A stretch of 64,000 bases of DNA. It comes from Trichopria drosophilae. Lineage: Eukaryota > Arthropoda > Insecta > Hymenoptera > Diapriidae. Location: assembly GCA_030407085.1 (NCBI GenBank), contig CM059582.1:90694501-90758500 (forward strand). Direction: 5' to 3'. This document shows, one piece after another, positions 1 through 11,489 of this stretch. Positions within the stretch are counted from its first letter, which is position 1. Every line of letters begins with the position of its first letter. The notes beneath the pieces were generated by a model. It searched no databases. It saw only the letters and a program-made list of their open reading frames with translations, and was not told the origin of the DNA. A program made the translations under genes and the position numbers.

Positions 1-262
1 GCCTAATGCATCTGGCACCATGTTCAAAATCCACTGCATTTATCCAATGGTCTAAATGTGAATAGAGTTGCATGAGATGACTGAACTTTTCTGCTTCGCC
101 CTTTAGTTTTCGCTTTAATACTTTTCTTATAAGCGGCGAATACTTTTCTGGGAATTCATCTAGACATTGACGTACCTTAGATGCGAATGATAAATAATTG
201 CACTCATCTCCGTAGTACTCCGGAATATGTTTGTCGATATTTCTTTCGTGGAATGCCATCAT
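1..262 (-). CDS. Partial gag-like ORF of an LTR retrotransposon, running off the window
   Basis: An open frame of 87 codons begins at an ATG pair (first ATG at 262) and is still open at base 1; the nearest upstream in-frame stop is at 305-307. The predicted protein is charged and helical, with a stretch HIPEYYGDECNYLSFASKV followed by a K/R-rich KVLKRKLKGEAEKF segment. That arrangement (IPxFxGDxxxLxxF, then a KLxGxA motif) resembles the capsid part of Ty3/gypsy gag proteins. Its position supports this: it lies downstream, on the same strand, of a TG...CA-bounded LTR-like block (587-872) and a primer-binding-site-like sequence (562-579). Family assignment is from motif memory and only the N-terminal part is visible. 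Confidence 0.45.
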   Translation of the reverse strand, partial: MMAFHERNIDKHIPEYYGDECNYLSFASKVRQCLDEFPEKYSPLIRKVLKRKLKGEAEKFSHLMQLYSHLDHWINAVDFEHGARCIR

Positions 263-561
263 TCTTCCACTCACGTATTCTTCCAAAATAATTTTGTTCT
301 TCCCTCAATCGCTCACACACTCACTCGCGAATTTCCAAGTATTTTCTTGAAAATTCTTGGGGAGGGAAAGATTCATCCTCCCTCGGGATACGCGTTATTA
401 TTAAGAGTAACGCGCGACGCGCGCGATTTTTCGTCACTTTTGCGTATCCCGGTATTTTTACCCCTCGGTAGCGTTGTGAGGGGGGTTCGAACACTCCGCG
501 TAAAGGGGGTCGACACCCCACACGATTCAATTTATTGCCAAAAAAAAAAATCGCGCGCGGA

Positions 562-579
562 GCTCCGACGCTGCCACCA
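562..579 (-). promoter_or_regulatory. Candidate primer-binding site of the minus-strand LTR element
   Basis: On the minus strand the sequence just inside the LTR-like block begins TGGTGGCAGCG. This is the form expected of a site complementary to the CCA end of a tRNA, and such sites start with TGG. It is separated from the LTR end by about seven bases. Bases 263-561, between it and the gag-like ORF, would be the untranslated leader; that stretch is GC-rich in places and carries no convincing gene. Confidence 0.45.
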
Positions 580-586
580 ATTTATA

Positions 587-872
587 TGTTACGAACACGC
601 GGTTCGTAACAGCGCGAGCGGTGAGTGGGGAAGGTTACAAATAATGAGGAGCCGCGAAGTTCGTTTGGATGTCCTTCCGCGACTGACTCCTTCGATGCCG
701 CCTCGATTCGAGAGCGCAGCGAAGTTCATCATCGCATTTATTTCCAACCGTGGGACTATGCTGAGCTTGCACTCTTGACTTCTATGTGAATTCGCAAGCC
801 GTGCATATTCTCACGGTGGACTTTGAGAATTACATTGATATTTAAGGAGGCTACGATCTACCGATCGTAACA
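587..872 (-). repeat. Candidate 5' LTR (286 bp)
   Basis: Read on the minus strand, the block starts TGTTACGATC at 872 and ends GTTCGTAACA at 587, so it has the TG...CA ends and short terminal inverted repeat (TGTTACGA / TCGTAACA) of an LTR. A primer-binding-site-like sequence and a gag-like ORF follow in the correct order. The partner LTR would lie outside the window, so the repeat itself cannot be confirmed here. Confidence 0.5.
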
Positions 873-1120
873 GTGTACGATAAAGCGCTACTTAGTATAC
901 GCTAGCCGTGCACGATAAAACGCAGAAATCGTACTGCGTTACATGAAGATCCTTTTGTCTACTTTTTGTCTATGAAGCAATCCCTATACCTATCTGTGAC
1001 GAATAAAAAGTTGAAGGCAAAAAAAATTTCTCACAATATTATTATTATTATTATTAATTAATTAACGGGCGGAATCGCCCTTTTTTACCAAATTGTTGCC
1101 GTATTAAATCGTAAGATTTA
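873..1120. other. Gene-free stretch; possible SINE tail
   Basis: No coding signal is seen. There is a short (ATT)n run near 1038-1060 and a small inverted repeat GGGCGGAATCGCCC at 1067-1080. The latter, with the adjoining T run, may be the 3' tail of the SINE that follows. Confidence 0.3.
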
Positions 1121-1399
1121 GCGAGAGCTGCAGATCGACTTAGAAAGATGGCGCCATACTTCACATTTGTGTATGAAATGTAGGACTGCAGAAACCTACA
1201 CCAAGTACAGCAGCGGTCTTGAGTCGATTTCCGCCAGATAAACAATACTTTCGAAACGTAAACACAAACAACGTGGCTCGGCTTACTAACAGCGAGCTGC
1301 TGCTTGAAAACGAAATCGAAAAATTGTTCACCAGACGGGGATCGAACTCACGACCTACGACTTCGTAGTCCAGTGCGTTAACCGCCCGAGCCACAAATA
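1121..1399 (-). mobile_element. tRNA-derived SINE, copy 1
   Basis: The minus strand begins with a tRNA-like head. It has an A-box-like GTGGCTCGGGCGG near 1395-1383, an anticodon-region sequence ACTACGAAGTCGT, and a good B box GAGTTCGATCCCC (1349-1337). An unrelated body of about 200 bp follows. The same order, head plus body, recurs at 28653-28921 with clear but imperfect identity throughout, which marks it as a dispersed repeat rather than a working tRNA gene. The anticodon stem does not pair well. Such elements are transcribed by RNA polymerase III from the internal A and B boxes and moved by a partner LINE; which LINE is not visible. Confidence 0.7.
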
Positions 1400-1681
1400 T
1401 ATAGATTCCGCCATTTTTCATTTCATTTTTTAAAATTTAATAATTATTGTTAGACATGCAGTAAATAACAAATAAAATGTTAATCGGGTTCACCATTATT
1501 TAACTTGGTTCAATCAACGTGAAATGAATTTGGTCCGCCATTTTGAGATGACAAAAAAATTAATTCTGAAAAAATTCAGGGTGAAAGTTTAAATGCCAAA
1601 GAGGATCTGTGCCAAAATTCGTGTGATCTGTGTAAAATGCAAGGAAACTTTGATCTAGCAGTTGATGGTTTTCATTCGACT

Positions 1682-2060
1682 TACCGAGATATCGCTATTC
1701 CGATCTATCGATAATTTGCCGATATATTGGTTTACCGATAAATCGTGGATTCGAGGCTGCGGTACTCAGAATAGTCGAGCAGAATCTCGCAAAGTCCATC
1801 CAGCGACGGCTGCATGAGTCCGACGGAGAAGGATAAGTGTTGGTGGGCGCTGCGCGTCACAGGCGAGCCAAGAAGAGGGAATAACGTCCATTTGACGTTC
1901 GAAAGATTTGGACGGCTGGCGGATGCGTAGCCGTGGTGGGAAGAGGAAACGAACATCGGACTCTCCCGCGTCTCGGCTGTGACTAGGGCTGTGCAAAAAT
2001 ATCGATATATCGATAATTTACCGATAAATCGATATACCGGATTATCGGCTTACCGATATG
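1682..2060. repeat. Two ATCGATA-rich tracts flanking a GC-richer 240-bp block
   Basis: Tracts at about 1682-1745 and 1996-2060 are built from degenerate TATCGATAATTTRCCGATA-like units in the same orientation. Between them lies a GC-rich block with no convincing ORF. The sequence GGGCTGTGCAAA just before the second tract resembles the outer end of some hAT elements, but no matching second end was found. Bases 1400-1681 and 2061-2225 hold no gene that I can see. Confidence 0.35.
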
Positions 2061-2225
2061 GTGAAATAAATGTGCAATTATTATTACCATTATTACAACT
2101 TATATTCTAGGTTGGTATGTACGCAGGTATTTAAAAATAGTGGAAGATAGTATAACCTTGAAGGGATATTATGGAAAAATTGGTTTGGGTTGCGATTAAT
2201 TAATAAAAAAACGTGGTTAGATCTG

Positions 2226-2480
2226 ATACCTTGATGTTGGGACCTTAACAAGAAAGCATCCAACTTCAAGCATTCGTTTCTAATGCAAAAGAAAAAAAGA
2301 AAAGAGATCCCTTTGTCTTAATACCTGGAGGTTGGTACTTTGACGAAGAAGCGTCCAACCTCAAGCCTTTGAATTAGAGTTGATTTGAAGATCAAATGAA
2401 TTTAACAACAAAGTCTTTAGCTCAATACCTCGAGGTTGGTACCTTGACGACGAAGCATCCAACCTCAAGCCTTTGAAATC
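2226..2480. repeat. Three tandem copies of a hairpin-forming ~100-bp unit
   Basis: Copies of a conserved core lie at about 2226-2270, 2321-2366 and 2425-2471, spaced about 100 bp. Each core pairs GAGGTTGG with CCAACCTC (diverged in copy 1) around a loop containing TTGACGAMGAAGC, so each could fold as a hairpin. AT-rich linkers that differ between copies separate them. No ORF runs through the array. Confidence 0.6.
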
Positions 2481-2555
2481 AAAATGTTATGTTACGGAAT
2501 AAGGAAAAGAGGAAAAGGGAAATATCCTGAAAATTGGAAAATATTTATGTTTGTA

Positions 2556-2561
<6 letters not shown>

Positions 2562-2643
<82 letters not shown>
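2562..2643. repeat. (TA)n microsatellite
   Basis: About 80 bp of uninterrupted TA dinucleotides followed by a short TG run. The flanking AT-rich DNA from 2644 to 3596 contains no gene that I can recognise. Confidence 0.95.
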
Positions 2644-2651
<8 letters not shown>

Positions 2652-3596
2652 TAGTATATAATTGAATATAATTTTACAATTTTCGTAGACGCCGAAAATA
2701 GCTTTAAGAATAATTTGGGTCCAGCCTAGTATCGACTCTCGACTCTCGACTCTTCAACTACCGACTTTTTTACTCTTTCTCTACAACTGTTGACTCTCTG
2801 ACCCAAATTCCTTTACAAATGTATAAACTTACATCTAAACGCAATAATAATAATTAATATTTAATATACACAATGGTATTTCTATTATTACATATTTCGC
2901 AATTGATGATATACTCATCGCGCAATACCCCGATTAGTTATTGCTTATAAACATAAACTATTACTAAATTAATACCGTCTAATTAAAAATACTATATTAA
3001 ATATGACATAATATGACTCTAAACTTATTGATTGAAGTCCGTTTACAATGAAATAGTATTAGTAGCGCTACTATAATTAATGGTTCATTGATTATTATAT
3101 ATAATACTTGCAATGGTAATTGTTGGTATTACTAAAAGAAAGGCAGTGAGGAAATTACATCATTCGGGACAAAAATTATTGAGTCTTTTTAGTTTTCCAC
3201 ATGTGTTCGACAACAGGAAATGTTCTATCGATATAAGATATTTTTAAGTTTACTATGAGATAACGCTCTTGGTCCGAAAATAGGTTAGTCGCGTTCAGAT
3301 TGCGCACCAAAGAAGCTATTTAGAAAAGATCATAAATTTACACGACTTCGAGAAATTCGTGTCTTTGTCTATGTCGCTGACTAGTCGAGGTACTCTATGA
3401 TTTCGCCCGACATGTGTTTTCCAGCTATGCGTTGTCTTATGGTTGTCGAACTTTGGAAAATAATATCTTACCCGTTTTTAATTTTACGAGCAACATCTTT
3501 GCAAAGCAGAGTAAGATAAAACTCTGGGAAAAATAATTTTGTGAGAACTAGTTAAAAACGTCCCACGTTACAACCCCATTTCCCACCGAAAATTCG

Positions 3597-3790
3597 GGTT
3601 ACAAATGGCATCTCAGGTGGGAACCATATTTTGAGTCTTATTGCGTTTTTCTTATTATTTTTGTTCTGACCTTTTCCATTTAGGAAAAGGGTTACAAATG
3701 GCATCCCAGGTGGGGGCTATATTTTGAGTTGCGTTATTCTAATAATTTTGTGTTCTGCCCTTTTCCATTTAGGAAAAGGGGTACAGTTGG
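3597..3790. repeat. Two-copy tandem repeat of ~95 bp
   Basis: Two adjacent units each contain GTTACAAATGGCATCYCAGG, then ATATTTTGAGT and TTTTCCATTTAGGAAAAGG. Each unit ends in the palindrome-like CCTTTTCC...GGAAAAGG. The ACAAATGGC core resembles the join of an LTR and its primer-binding site, but no LTR could be delimited. The following stretch to 4472 shows no gene. Confidence 0.55.
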
Positions 3791-4472
3791 AAAAATGCCA
3801 CAAGAACAACATTTTACTAAAAATTAGTTTTGTTACAGAAATTCTTAAGAGCTTACCAGAGATTTTTATTTTACATTCATTATAAAATCTACTTTAATCG
3901 TCATACTTGTACTTCCGGAATTACAAAAGCTTCGTTTCAATTGCTTTAGTGTTTTTTATGGCACATCTATCATTGATATGTATCGTATAATATGATATGA
4001 TATGATATGCGATAATATCGTATGATATGCAAGTAATAATTAAATAAAAATAACTTTTATACTAGTAGATAAACATTACAATAATATTTTAAGAATATTA
4101 TTATTTAATGGTTTATCATTATATCAGCAACCAATATTAAAAAAATGTTTTTTATTTATTTTCTTCACTCATTTTGGCAAAAATAGTCGGTGCAAAGGTT
4201 AGTCGTAGAAACAGCAGCGACTTCCACAACTCCCCCACGAACTACAAAAAATTGTTTATAAAGATTTTTGGTTGTGGTATTTGCATGTCGGTGTCTCCCA
4301 CTTTCACAAGAAACTGGAGTCTGAGATTGTCAGTGTACGTGCAATAATACAAGGTTATTGATGATTTCTAAACTTTTACCACTTGTAGCATCTTTAGGTA
4401 TACCTATTATTTGAAGAATTAAAAAATATACTTATGCCGCATTTTTCCAACATAACCTTGCATTTTATGAAA

Positions 4473-4673
4473 CTATGACTGACAAGTGGGAACCCGAAAA
4501 TGATATAGTAAATTAATGAGACGTTCAGGTGTGTTACAGATTCGACGCCCATCAAAAATAGGTTCTTCAGGAGTGGTGCTCACCGATTTTATCGAGCGTT
4601 TCACATAATGTAGTAGGGGCATTCCATACAGAGGGCAAACTTTTAGTCTCAGATTTTGTTCATAATTGGTCAT
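4473..4673 (-). pseudogene. Short ORF with a deleted relative at 20124-20185
   Basis: A 66-codon minus-strand frame encodes a neutral peptide containing HYVKRSIKSVSTTPEEP. The DNA from about 4550 to 4615 matches 20124-20175 in inverse orientation (CTACATTATGTGAAA, GCTCGATAAAAT, CTCCTGAAG). At 20176 the match jumps directly to the TTCCCACTTGTCAGT part found at about 4478-4496, as if the middle had been deleted there. The pair therefore belongs to a small dispersed family. The function of the peptide, if any, is unknown. Confidence 0.35.
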
Positions 4674-4932
4674 TCTGTTGTCTTTCGGGTGTACTTGAAG
4701 TTCATTTGCGCATTTTCCAAAATTTCAATTATTTTGCAAGATATTGTTAATTGAATTTTTTGGTCATTTTTTTCATTAATTTTTATCTTGAAATCTATTG
4801 ATGTTATAAAAAAAATGTTTCCTACAAAAGTTGTGAAGAAAACATTGAAATTTAATAATATGTGTTAACAAGATTAATAATATAAGTTATTAATCAATTT
4901 ATTTAAAAATTAAATTTGTAATAATTTTTTTG

Positions 4933-6441
4933 TACCCGAAGTACATAAATCTTTTTTCAAAGTATTTTTAAATTGAAGCTCTAAATGTTCTTTAAAAACT
5001 ATTAAATTTCGAGAGACGCATTTTTTGACATTTTTAAGAAATTAATTTTTGAAATTTTCTTTGCCGGGCCCGGTCCGTGCGGCTGACGTCGGACCGCCCG
5101 CAGGGAACTAAATATAGCTTTCCAAAGCATTTACGACTTGTACGAAATCATTCTACATTCTCTTCTTCACATTAATTTCAATTTCTTATTAATATTATGA
5201 CCCATTCCTCACCACTCAGGAGGTAGGGTACATTCGGCGCGTTTTTGAAAAAAATAATTAAAAAAAAATGGTGCTGTCCCCATTAGGCCTAATACACCGG
5301 TTTTTTCACTTTTTACACAACTGTTAGTTTTAAAAGTAGAAATATGATATATTGTTTGCATATAGGCAGTGAATAAATGTGAGACATTTAAGTACGTTAA
5401 ATTAGTGACATTTAATATTCTTATTCAAAAAATTTTTATTAAATATTTAAGACAGAAAAAACTCTGACGTTATAACTTGAAACTGTTTTACAACGAATTG
5501 TATTCTTCATAAGTGGAATGAAAGAATGAAAACTACGTGTACCAGATATTGTTTTACAAGTTAAGAATCGTTGTACTAAAAACACTTTAACTTCGTTATG
5601 CTCCTCGTTTGAACAAAAGTCAAACGTTATTGTGTCAAATTTATGATCAATCAAATCGAAAAATGCTTTTGGAGTTGAAATAGGTGCAGTATCTGGTCTA
5701 CGTAAACTTTCACGTCTAACGTACCTTTTTACTGTACCACCAATTCCATCGCAAGCGTTTTTTCCGTGAGATGTAGCAAAAAAGTACTATTCGGCTTTTA
5801 TACCAAAATCATGAAAATGATACACTAAATTACGAAAATTCTTTTTATTTTTATATTGCGATGCGGCTCTATCCGAGAAATAATAAATTTTTTTAATTTT
5901 ATTTGATCCTTATTTTTTGTTATTCCAAGAAATTAATTTTGTTTGAAATAGGTAAACAGCTTCAGTGGAGTGTTCAGTATTTTCTGAAATTAAAACATAA
6001 CTTTCAAATGTGCATTTGTTACAATCATCTTGAGCAGACTGATAAATGATGAAAGGATTCTACAATTGAACAAAATAGGGCAGTGAGAAATTAATAGCAA
6101 ACTTCAGGATTTGGGCTAATGGAGATACTACAATTTTTTTACTTATTTTTTAAAACTTGTAGGGTGATGAGGAAGTGGGTCATAATATTAATAAGAAATT
6201 GAAATTAATGTGAAGAAGAGAATGTAGAATGATTTCGTACAAATGCTTTGGAAAGCTATATTTAGTACCCTGCGGGCGGTCCGACGTCAGCCGCACGGAC
6301 CGGGCCCGGCAACGAAAATTTCAAAAATTAATTTCTTGAAAATGTCAAAAAACGCGTCTGATCAAAATTTCATAGTTTTTAAAGAACATTTAGAGCTTCA
6401 ATTTAAAAATGTTTTGAAAAAAAATTATGTACTTCGGGTAC
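4933..6441. mobile_element. Inverted-repeat element with ~280-bp arms
   Basis: The left arm (about 4933-5213) and right arm (about 6160-6441) are near-perfect inverse complements, including a distinctive GC-rich block (GCCGGGCCCGGTCCGTGCGG on the plus strand of the left arm). The outer ends share GTACCCGAAGTACATAA. The interior carries a broken minus-strand ORF of the SDG-motif family. No clear target duplication was found, and the right end abuts the 5'-truncated LINE. Whether the arms are true terminal repeats or the result of a fold-back rearrangement cannot be decided from sequence alone. Confidence 0.6.
5439..6030 (-). pseudogene. SDG-motif mobile-element ORF, copy 1 (broken)
   Basis: The minus strand encodes a recognisable frame with VLISENTEHSTEAVYLFQ, then YYFSDRAASQYKNKKNFRNL, then SHGKNACDGIGGTVKR and a C-terminal tail. 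A TAG at 5787-5789 interrupts it (expected Trp), and another stop lies upstream near 5905. The same protein recurs at 11490-11819 and at 21783-25177. I know these motifs as recurrent in repetitive ORFs of arthropods and cnidarians but cannot name the family. Conserved Asp residues in the SDG and CDG motifs would suit a DDE-type nuclease, which is inference. Confidence 0.6.
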
Positions 6442-6446
6442 CCGGC

Positions 6447-9113
6447 GTCACGGGCAGGTATGATTACGAGAACCGTTTCTTGTAAATCGCAAAAGCATTT
6501 TGATGGCTCGAAGGCCTGGTTTGATGGGGAATATGCCTCTGCAAGGAGAGTTTTTCGCCACTCTCTCTACCAGTTGCGAAGGAAGTTCAATTTCGACTGT
6601 TGCTTTTAAATCTGCAAAAAAACCATATCAAGATGTTTTGAAAAGGAAAAAGCGCAGTTATATATCCACGATCTCCGTAAGATTAGCGACGGCTCGTAAC
6701 TCGGCGGACTTTTGGAACGCGTGCCGTCAATTTCGAAAAAAGCCCGTCCCGGGTGCGTGGGTTTCTGAGGGAGCCTGGGGGGCATACTTTGCAGAGATTT
6801 TCCACCGTGAGGTTTGTTCCCCGGAAACTTTTTATGGCACATTCGACCATAGCCTGGACTCTCCGCTCACCCTGGCTGAGCTTAAAGATAGCATCAGAGT
6901 GCTAAAGGTGGGAAAGGCCATTGGTCCTGATAAGCTGCCGGCCGAACTTTTCAAATTTTTAAACGGTCCATGGCTTTCCCGCCTCCTCCACCTTTTCAAC
7001 CGTATTTTTTCTGCAGAGGCGTTCCCCGTGGGCTGGACCCTAGCTACGGTTTTTCCTTTATTCAAAAAAGGTACGCGGGATAATCCTGCGAATTACCGGC
7101 TAATTGCGATAACCAACGCGGTGTCCAAAATTTTCCCGCAAATACTATGTAAACGGCTCTCCGAAAGGGCTTCCGCAAGAGATCGGTTACGCGAGGAACA
7201 GGCCGGGTTTCGGACGGGGAGGAGTGCAGAGGACAATATCTTTTCGCTCCTCGCCACAATTCAGATATCGTTCAGACGACCCAAGTCAAATATTTAGGTC
7301 TTTTTGTCGACTTTAAAAGAGCCTTTGATTCTGTTCCCCATGCACTTCTCTGGCGGAAGCTCTTTGGATTAGGCGTCTAAGTTTATAAGAGTGCTTTCTG
7401 CTCTCTACCAGTCGGCCTCAGTGCGCTTACAATCGGACACTTCCGTCTTGCCTGAATTCAAAGTCACGAGAAGGGTTCTTCAAGGAGAAATTCTCAGCCC
7501 CCTTCTCTTCATACTGTACCTGTTGGACATTGTAACATTCTTTCGTGCGGGAGGCGCGCGTGGAGTGGACGTTTCGCCCACTCAGGACCTAATAATGCTG
7601 CTGTACGCCGATGACCTGACTATCTTTGCGTACTTTCCAGCGGACCTGCACAGTAAATTAGTTCTGCTCTCACAATATTGTCAGCAGAACCTCCTTATAG
7701 TTAACACAAACAAAACGAAGATTATTTGCTTTAGAAGGGCTGCTCAGCTGGATTCGCACTCCAGACTGTTCCATTACAGGTATGGTCCGGTCAAAGTCGT
7801 GCCCAGCTACAGGTATCTGGGTGTTCTATTCGTCTCCTCGGCGCGCGGTCTTCAACCCACAGAGGATGCCGTAAGGCGTACAAACGCTGCGTCAGCCGCG
7901 GTTACGTCGTTAATTCTGACGACAAAAATGGATACATGGAAGGCTTTTTTCACTCTTTACAACTACATGATACTGTCAGTCCTTTTATATGCGGCACCGT
8001 GTTGGGCTCTGCGATATTTGGACAGTCTGGAATCCGTGCAGATCGGCTTCTTTAAGAAGCTTTTTTAGCTTGCCGAGGAACACCCCGGCCTACATCGTCC
8101 GTCTTGAATTTGGCATACCGCCCTTATCGGTTGAAATCCGCTCTAGAGCAATCAAATGGGTGGCTAAAACGCTTAGGCTGCCGGATTGCAGACTTCCCAA
8201 ATTATTACTTCTGCGTTTAAGAGAATTGGCAACAGCTCTTTCGTCCTTCAACTGGACCCGTCAGCCGAAGGCAATCCTCGACACCGCAGGGGGTATTATG
8301 GGACAATTTTAATGCTGATTTTTGGGAACGAATAGGGCCGTCGGTGGTTGCTAGGTTTGCCGAGTCCTGCAGGAGGAAGGATCTGAGGTCCTACTTTACA
8401 TCTGATTGTTTTCAACTACCGATTTACCGTCTTCCTGCGGACTCTTCTTACACTCTGTATACTGCTCGTTCACCCCTGCGCTGCCTAAAAGTTAGGATGC
8501 AATTAAGACTGGCGACTGTTCACTCGCGCTCCTTTATGATTGCCGGACAGCGTTACTTATATGATCCGACCTCGTCGTGCCCTCTCTGCAACTACAGCGT
8601 GCAAGAAACGCTGCTGCACATTCTAACAGAATGTCCTCTGCTCGAGCCTCTCAGAGTAGAATTTGCTAACAGGTTAAATCAACGGCCGCTGCACCCAACT
8701 GGGGTCCTGCACTCACTAATTTGAGGTAACGACAACCAATCTGCGTCTTTGTTGTACAAATTTGTAGAAGCGAATTTTCGGAGGTGAGCTTTTCTCCTCG
8801 ACGAAAATTTAACTAGATTTCTGTGTTGTTTTTTATTACGTCTGTTCGAGCCTGTATGTAGCTGTAATTTTATCTGTAAGTCAGAGCATTTTAACCCGTA
8901 TGTCAGTCTATTTTTACCTGTATGCCGATTTATTTTTGCCTGTATGTCGGTCTAACTGTATTTGTATGGTGGTTTATTTTTAATGTATGCCGGCTTATTT
9001 TATTATTGTACGCTATTTGCGCCACGTACTGTAATCCGAAAACCTCGGAACTCCCTCTCAATGGGCTCTGTATCCCCTATTTATGAGAGAAATATATTAT
9101 CTATCTATCTATC
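6447..9113 (+). mobile_element. 5'-truncated LINE (non-LTR retrotransposon) with (TATC)n tail
   Basis: The element starts abruptly inside the coding region, as usual for target-primed reverse transcription. It contains a decayed reverse-transcriptase ORF (6450-8724) and a 3' UTR with short tandem repeats (about 8850-9000, units around CCTGTATGYCGGTYTATTTTT). It ends in ATATTATC followed by (TATC)n at 9098-9113. The DNA transposon at 9116 is inserted directly at this tail. The clade (Jockey-like or another) is not assigned. Confidence 0.75.
6450..8724 (+). pseudogene. LINE ORF2 reverse transcriptase, broken by frameshifts and stops
   Basis: The coding frame can be followed in pieces: 6450-6608 (linker with WFDGEYASARR), 6608-7297, 7301-7378, 7391-8068, 8049-8312 and 8344-8724. 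Reverse-transcriptase landmarks are in order: AIGPDKLPAELFK, the palm motif FVDFKRAFDSV (7301-7378) and the catalytic YADD (codons at 7604-7615). The thumb region and a C-terminal zinc-knuckle-like CPLCN...HILTECP (about 8578-8640) follow. No endonuclease domain is present because the 5' end is missing. At least four frame breaks make it inactive. Confidence 0.8.
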
Positions 9114-10547
9114 TACTATTTACAAATTATGAAAATTTTTAATTCTAATTATTTTCATACTTTTTAACATTATATTTTCAAGAAAAAATACATTTTTATT
9201 ACTTTCTAATATTTTTAATGTGTATGCGTTTGAAATAATAAGATATAATAAATTTAGTTATTATAATTACTGTTATTGTCATTATTATTAGTGGCATTTA
9301 TAATATTTATTACATTATGTAAATTATAACAAAACTGTTTAATGGAATAAATTATACTTTATTATATTAGTATAAAAAACTTCTGCATTTATTGTTTAAT
9401 TCTCAGGAGTTACAATACAATTTCCACATAATTTTTATATGCTCCAAGTTGAAAGTTTGTTACAATCTATTTAATAATAATAATGATTAATTTTGAAAAT
9501 TTCTAAAATTAAAAATTGATTGAAAAGTGTTCTTCCTGTTTTTCCTTTCAAATATTCTTATTTTTTATTTATTTAAAGTAAGAAAATAATAATTTAAAGT
9601 AAAAAAAATGGTTAATATTCCATTGTATTTATTAGCACCAAAAAATGTAGAGTAATTAATGAACAAAAAATAGTGAATTGTGAAGGAAAGTATGATTAAA
9701 TTATTAACCAATTATCGTTTGTCCATTTAATGAATACCTTGAAGCTAATTTGAATTGTCCGCTTGACTGACATTTTCGAACATATTTATTACGTTTCATT
9801 TCTAATTATAAGCGTGGCGAGTGCCAATACAGGTTTACATAAACATAAGTAAGTCCACTTGCTGTTAGTTTGAAAATTTCGTAGTCTCTTTGTAGTGGGT
9901 GGTAAATTCTTCTATTAAAAGAATATTTCAACTGAAAATGTCTGGAGAGTCTTCATTTTTTTCCCGACGTTGCTGAAGGGATGATGCAAAACAAATATTA
10001 AAAGATGCAATAGTTTACTGCGAAAATCTTTTAGCCCAGAACAATTTTATAACTGTATCCTGTTCATCTGTTCTTCGTGACAAAGCTACGGCTATAGTAC
10101 AAGAGATTTTCAATTATATAGCAACTTTATTTGAAGAGAGGAAATTAATTATCGACGAAGAATTGATTCTTCCTGACGATGAAGATGGTAAAAATTTGGT
10201 TCAATCTGTTAAAACGATAAATGTAGAAAGCAATTCCGATTGCGAGCCCGAAGAAAAGTACAAAAGTACCGCTCAAGTACAAAATTAAACCAGTAAATAA
10301 AGCAAGTTATTACTTGGATTATTATCCAAGTTGATCGCTTAAGCCATTAACGCCGAAATGCACAGAAAGTTTACTGCAACTTCAACGCTTATTTTCAATA
10401 TGAAATAAATTTTGAAAAAAATAAAAACCCCGATTCAACCATTTTCAAAGCCGCTCTTTTGAACGGTAGTAAGAAAATTATTAAAAAATTGAAGTTTATA
10501 TATGATTTTTACATACGGGACATTCTTTTACAAATCGAACGGATTTC

Positions 10548-11110
10548 ATAAAAAATATTGGTCGACAATTTTAATTTGCTTCTAAATTTTGTTATGCGTT
10601 CCTTATACAAAAAAAAAGTCGACAAGTGTTTCTGGATTTTTTTTAATCAATATTTTCGAAAATATGGCGGTTTGAAATGTGTAATACTCGCCAATTCTGC
10701 ACTTTTTTGAATTGCCATAACTCCGGTTCTATTTATCCGATTGACTTCAGCCGAGGCTCATTTTGAAGGTGATGAAATTGTCTTTATTCCCATATGAATA
10801 TTTTAAAAAATTGTTTATATAAAGCGATTGTTATAAGCAATTGAATATTAGAAAGTCCATTTACCGCTCGAGCCCGACAGTATGCGAATTTAGTTATTGC
10901 ACCATTGAATTCCTACAAGAAATATATTTTTCCAGAATGGCGATTTTATATGTTCTATATCAAATAAATAAATTTCCGACGGCAGATTGCGCTCCGTAGT
11001 GCGTGGCGCTATGGCGAGGTGAGCGAACACGCGTAACGAGTTGCGCAGTGCATGCGTTTTCCTAGTAAAGCCTACAAATTGCTACAAATATTACTAGTGT
11101 AGTATTAATT
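10548..11110 (+). repeat. Left copy of palindrome arm, outer part
   Basis: This segment is the inverse complement of about 15705-16262, with high but not perfect identity. Its inner half, from 10752, is also directly repeated at 11811, so the left arm is partly duplicated with a 650-bp block (11150-11810) between the copies. No gene lies in the arm itself. Confidence 0.7.
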
Positions 11111-11489
11111 GTAATAAAAGTCATATAAGTCATAATGTAATTATAATAAGGGATAAAACATTGTTAATAAATATTAAAATAATAATGTTAATAAATTGAA
11201 AGTCATTTATGAGAATAAACTAGACGCAGTCACTTTAGTTACTTTGAACTGTTACATTTGTCCACTTATCAGACAAAGAAAAAACCTTCGCTTGCAGCTG
11301 TCTTGAGTTTATTGGTATCATAGTATGAAATGCTAATGTCCCTTTAATAGTTTTAGCTTGTCAAAAACCCTTACTCAATGTAATCTACGCATCATTATGC
11401 TCGTCATTAGTTACATATTTACAAACTAGATTTGGTAATAATTCATTTGCCCAAGTAAATAGTTCTTGTGGTTTCCGAATAGGCTTATC

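Noticed and set aside
227..778. A 183-codon plus-strand frame
   Set aside because: It runs across the leader and the LTR-like block and is on the strand opposite to the gag-like ORF; no protein features.
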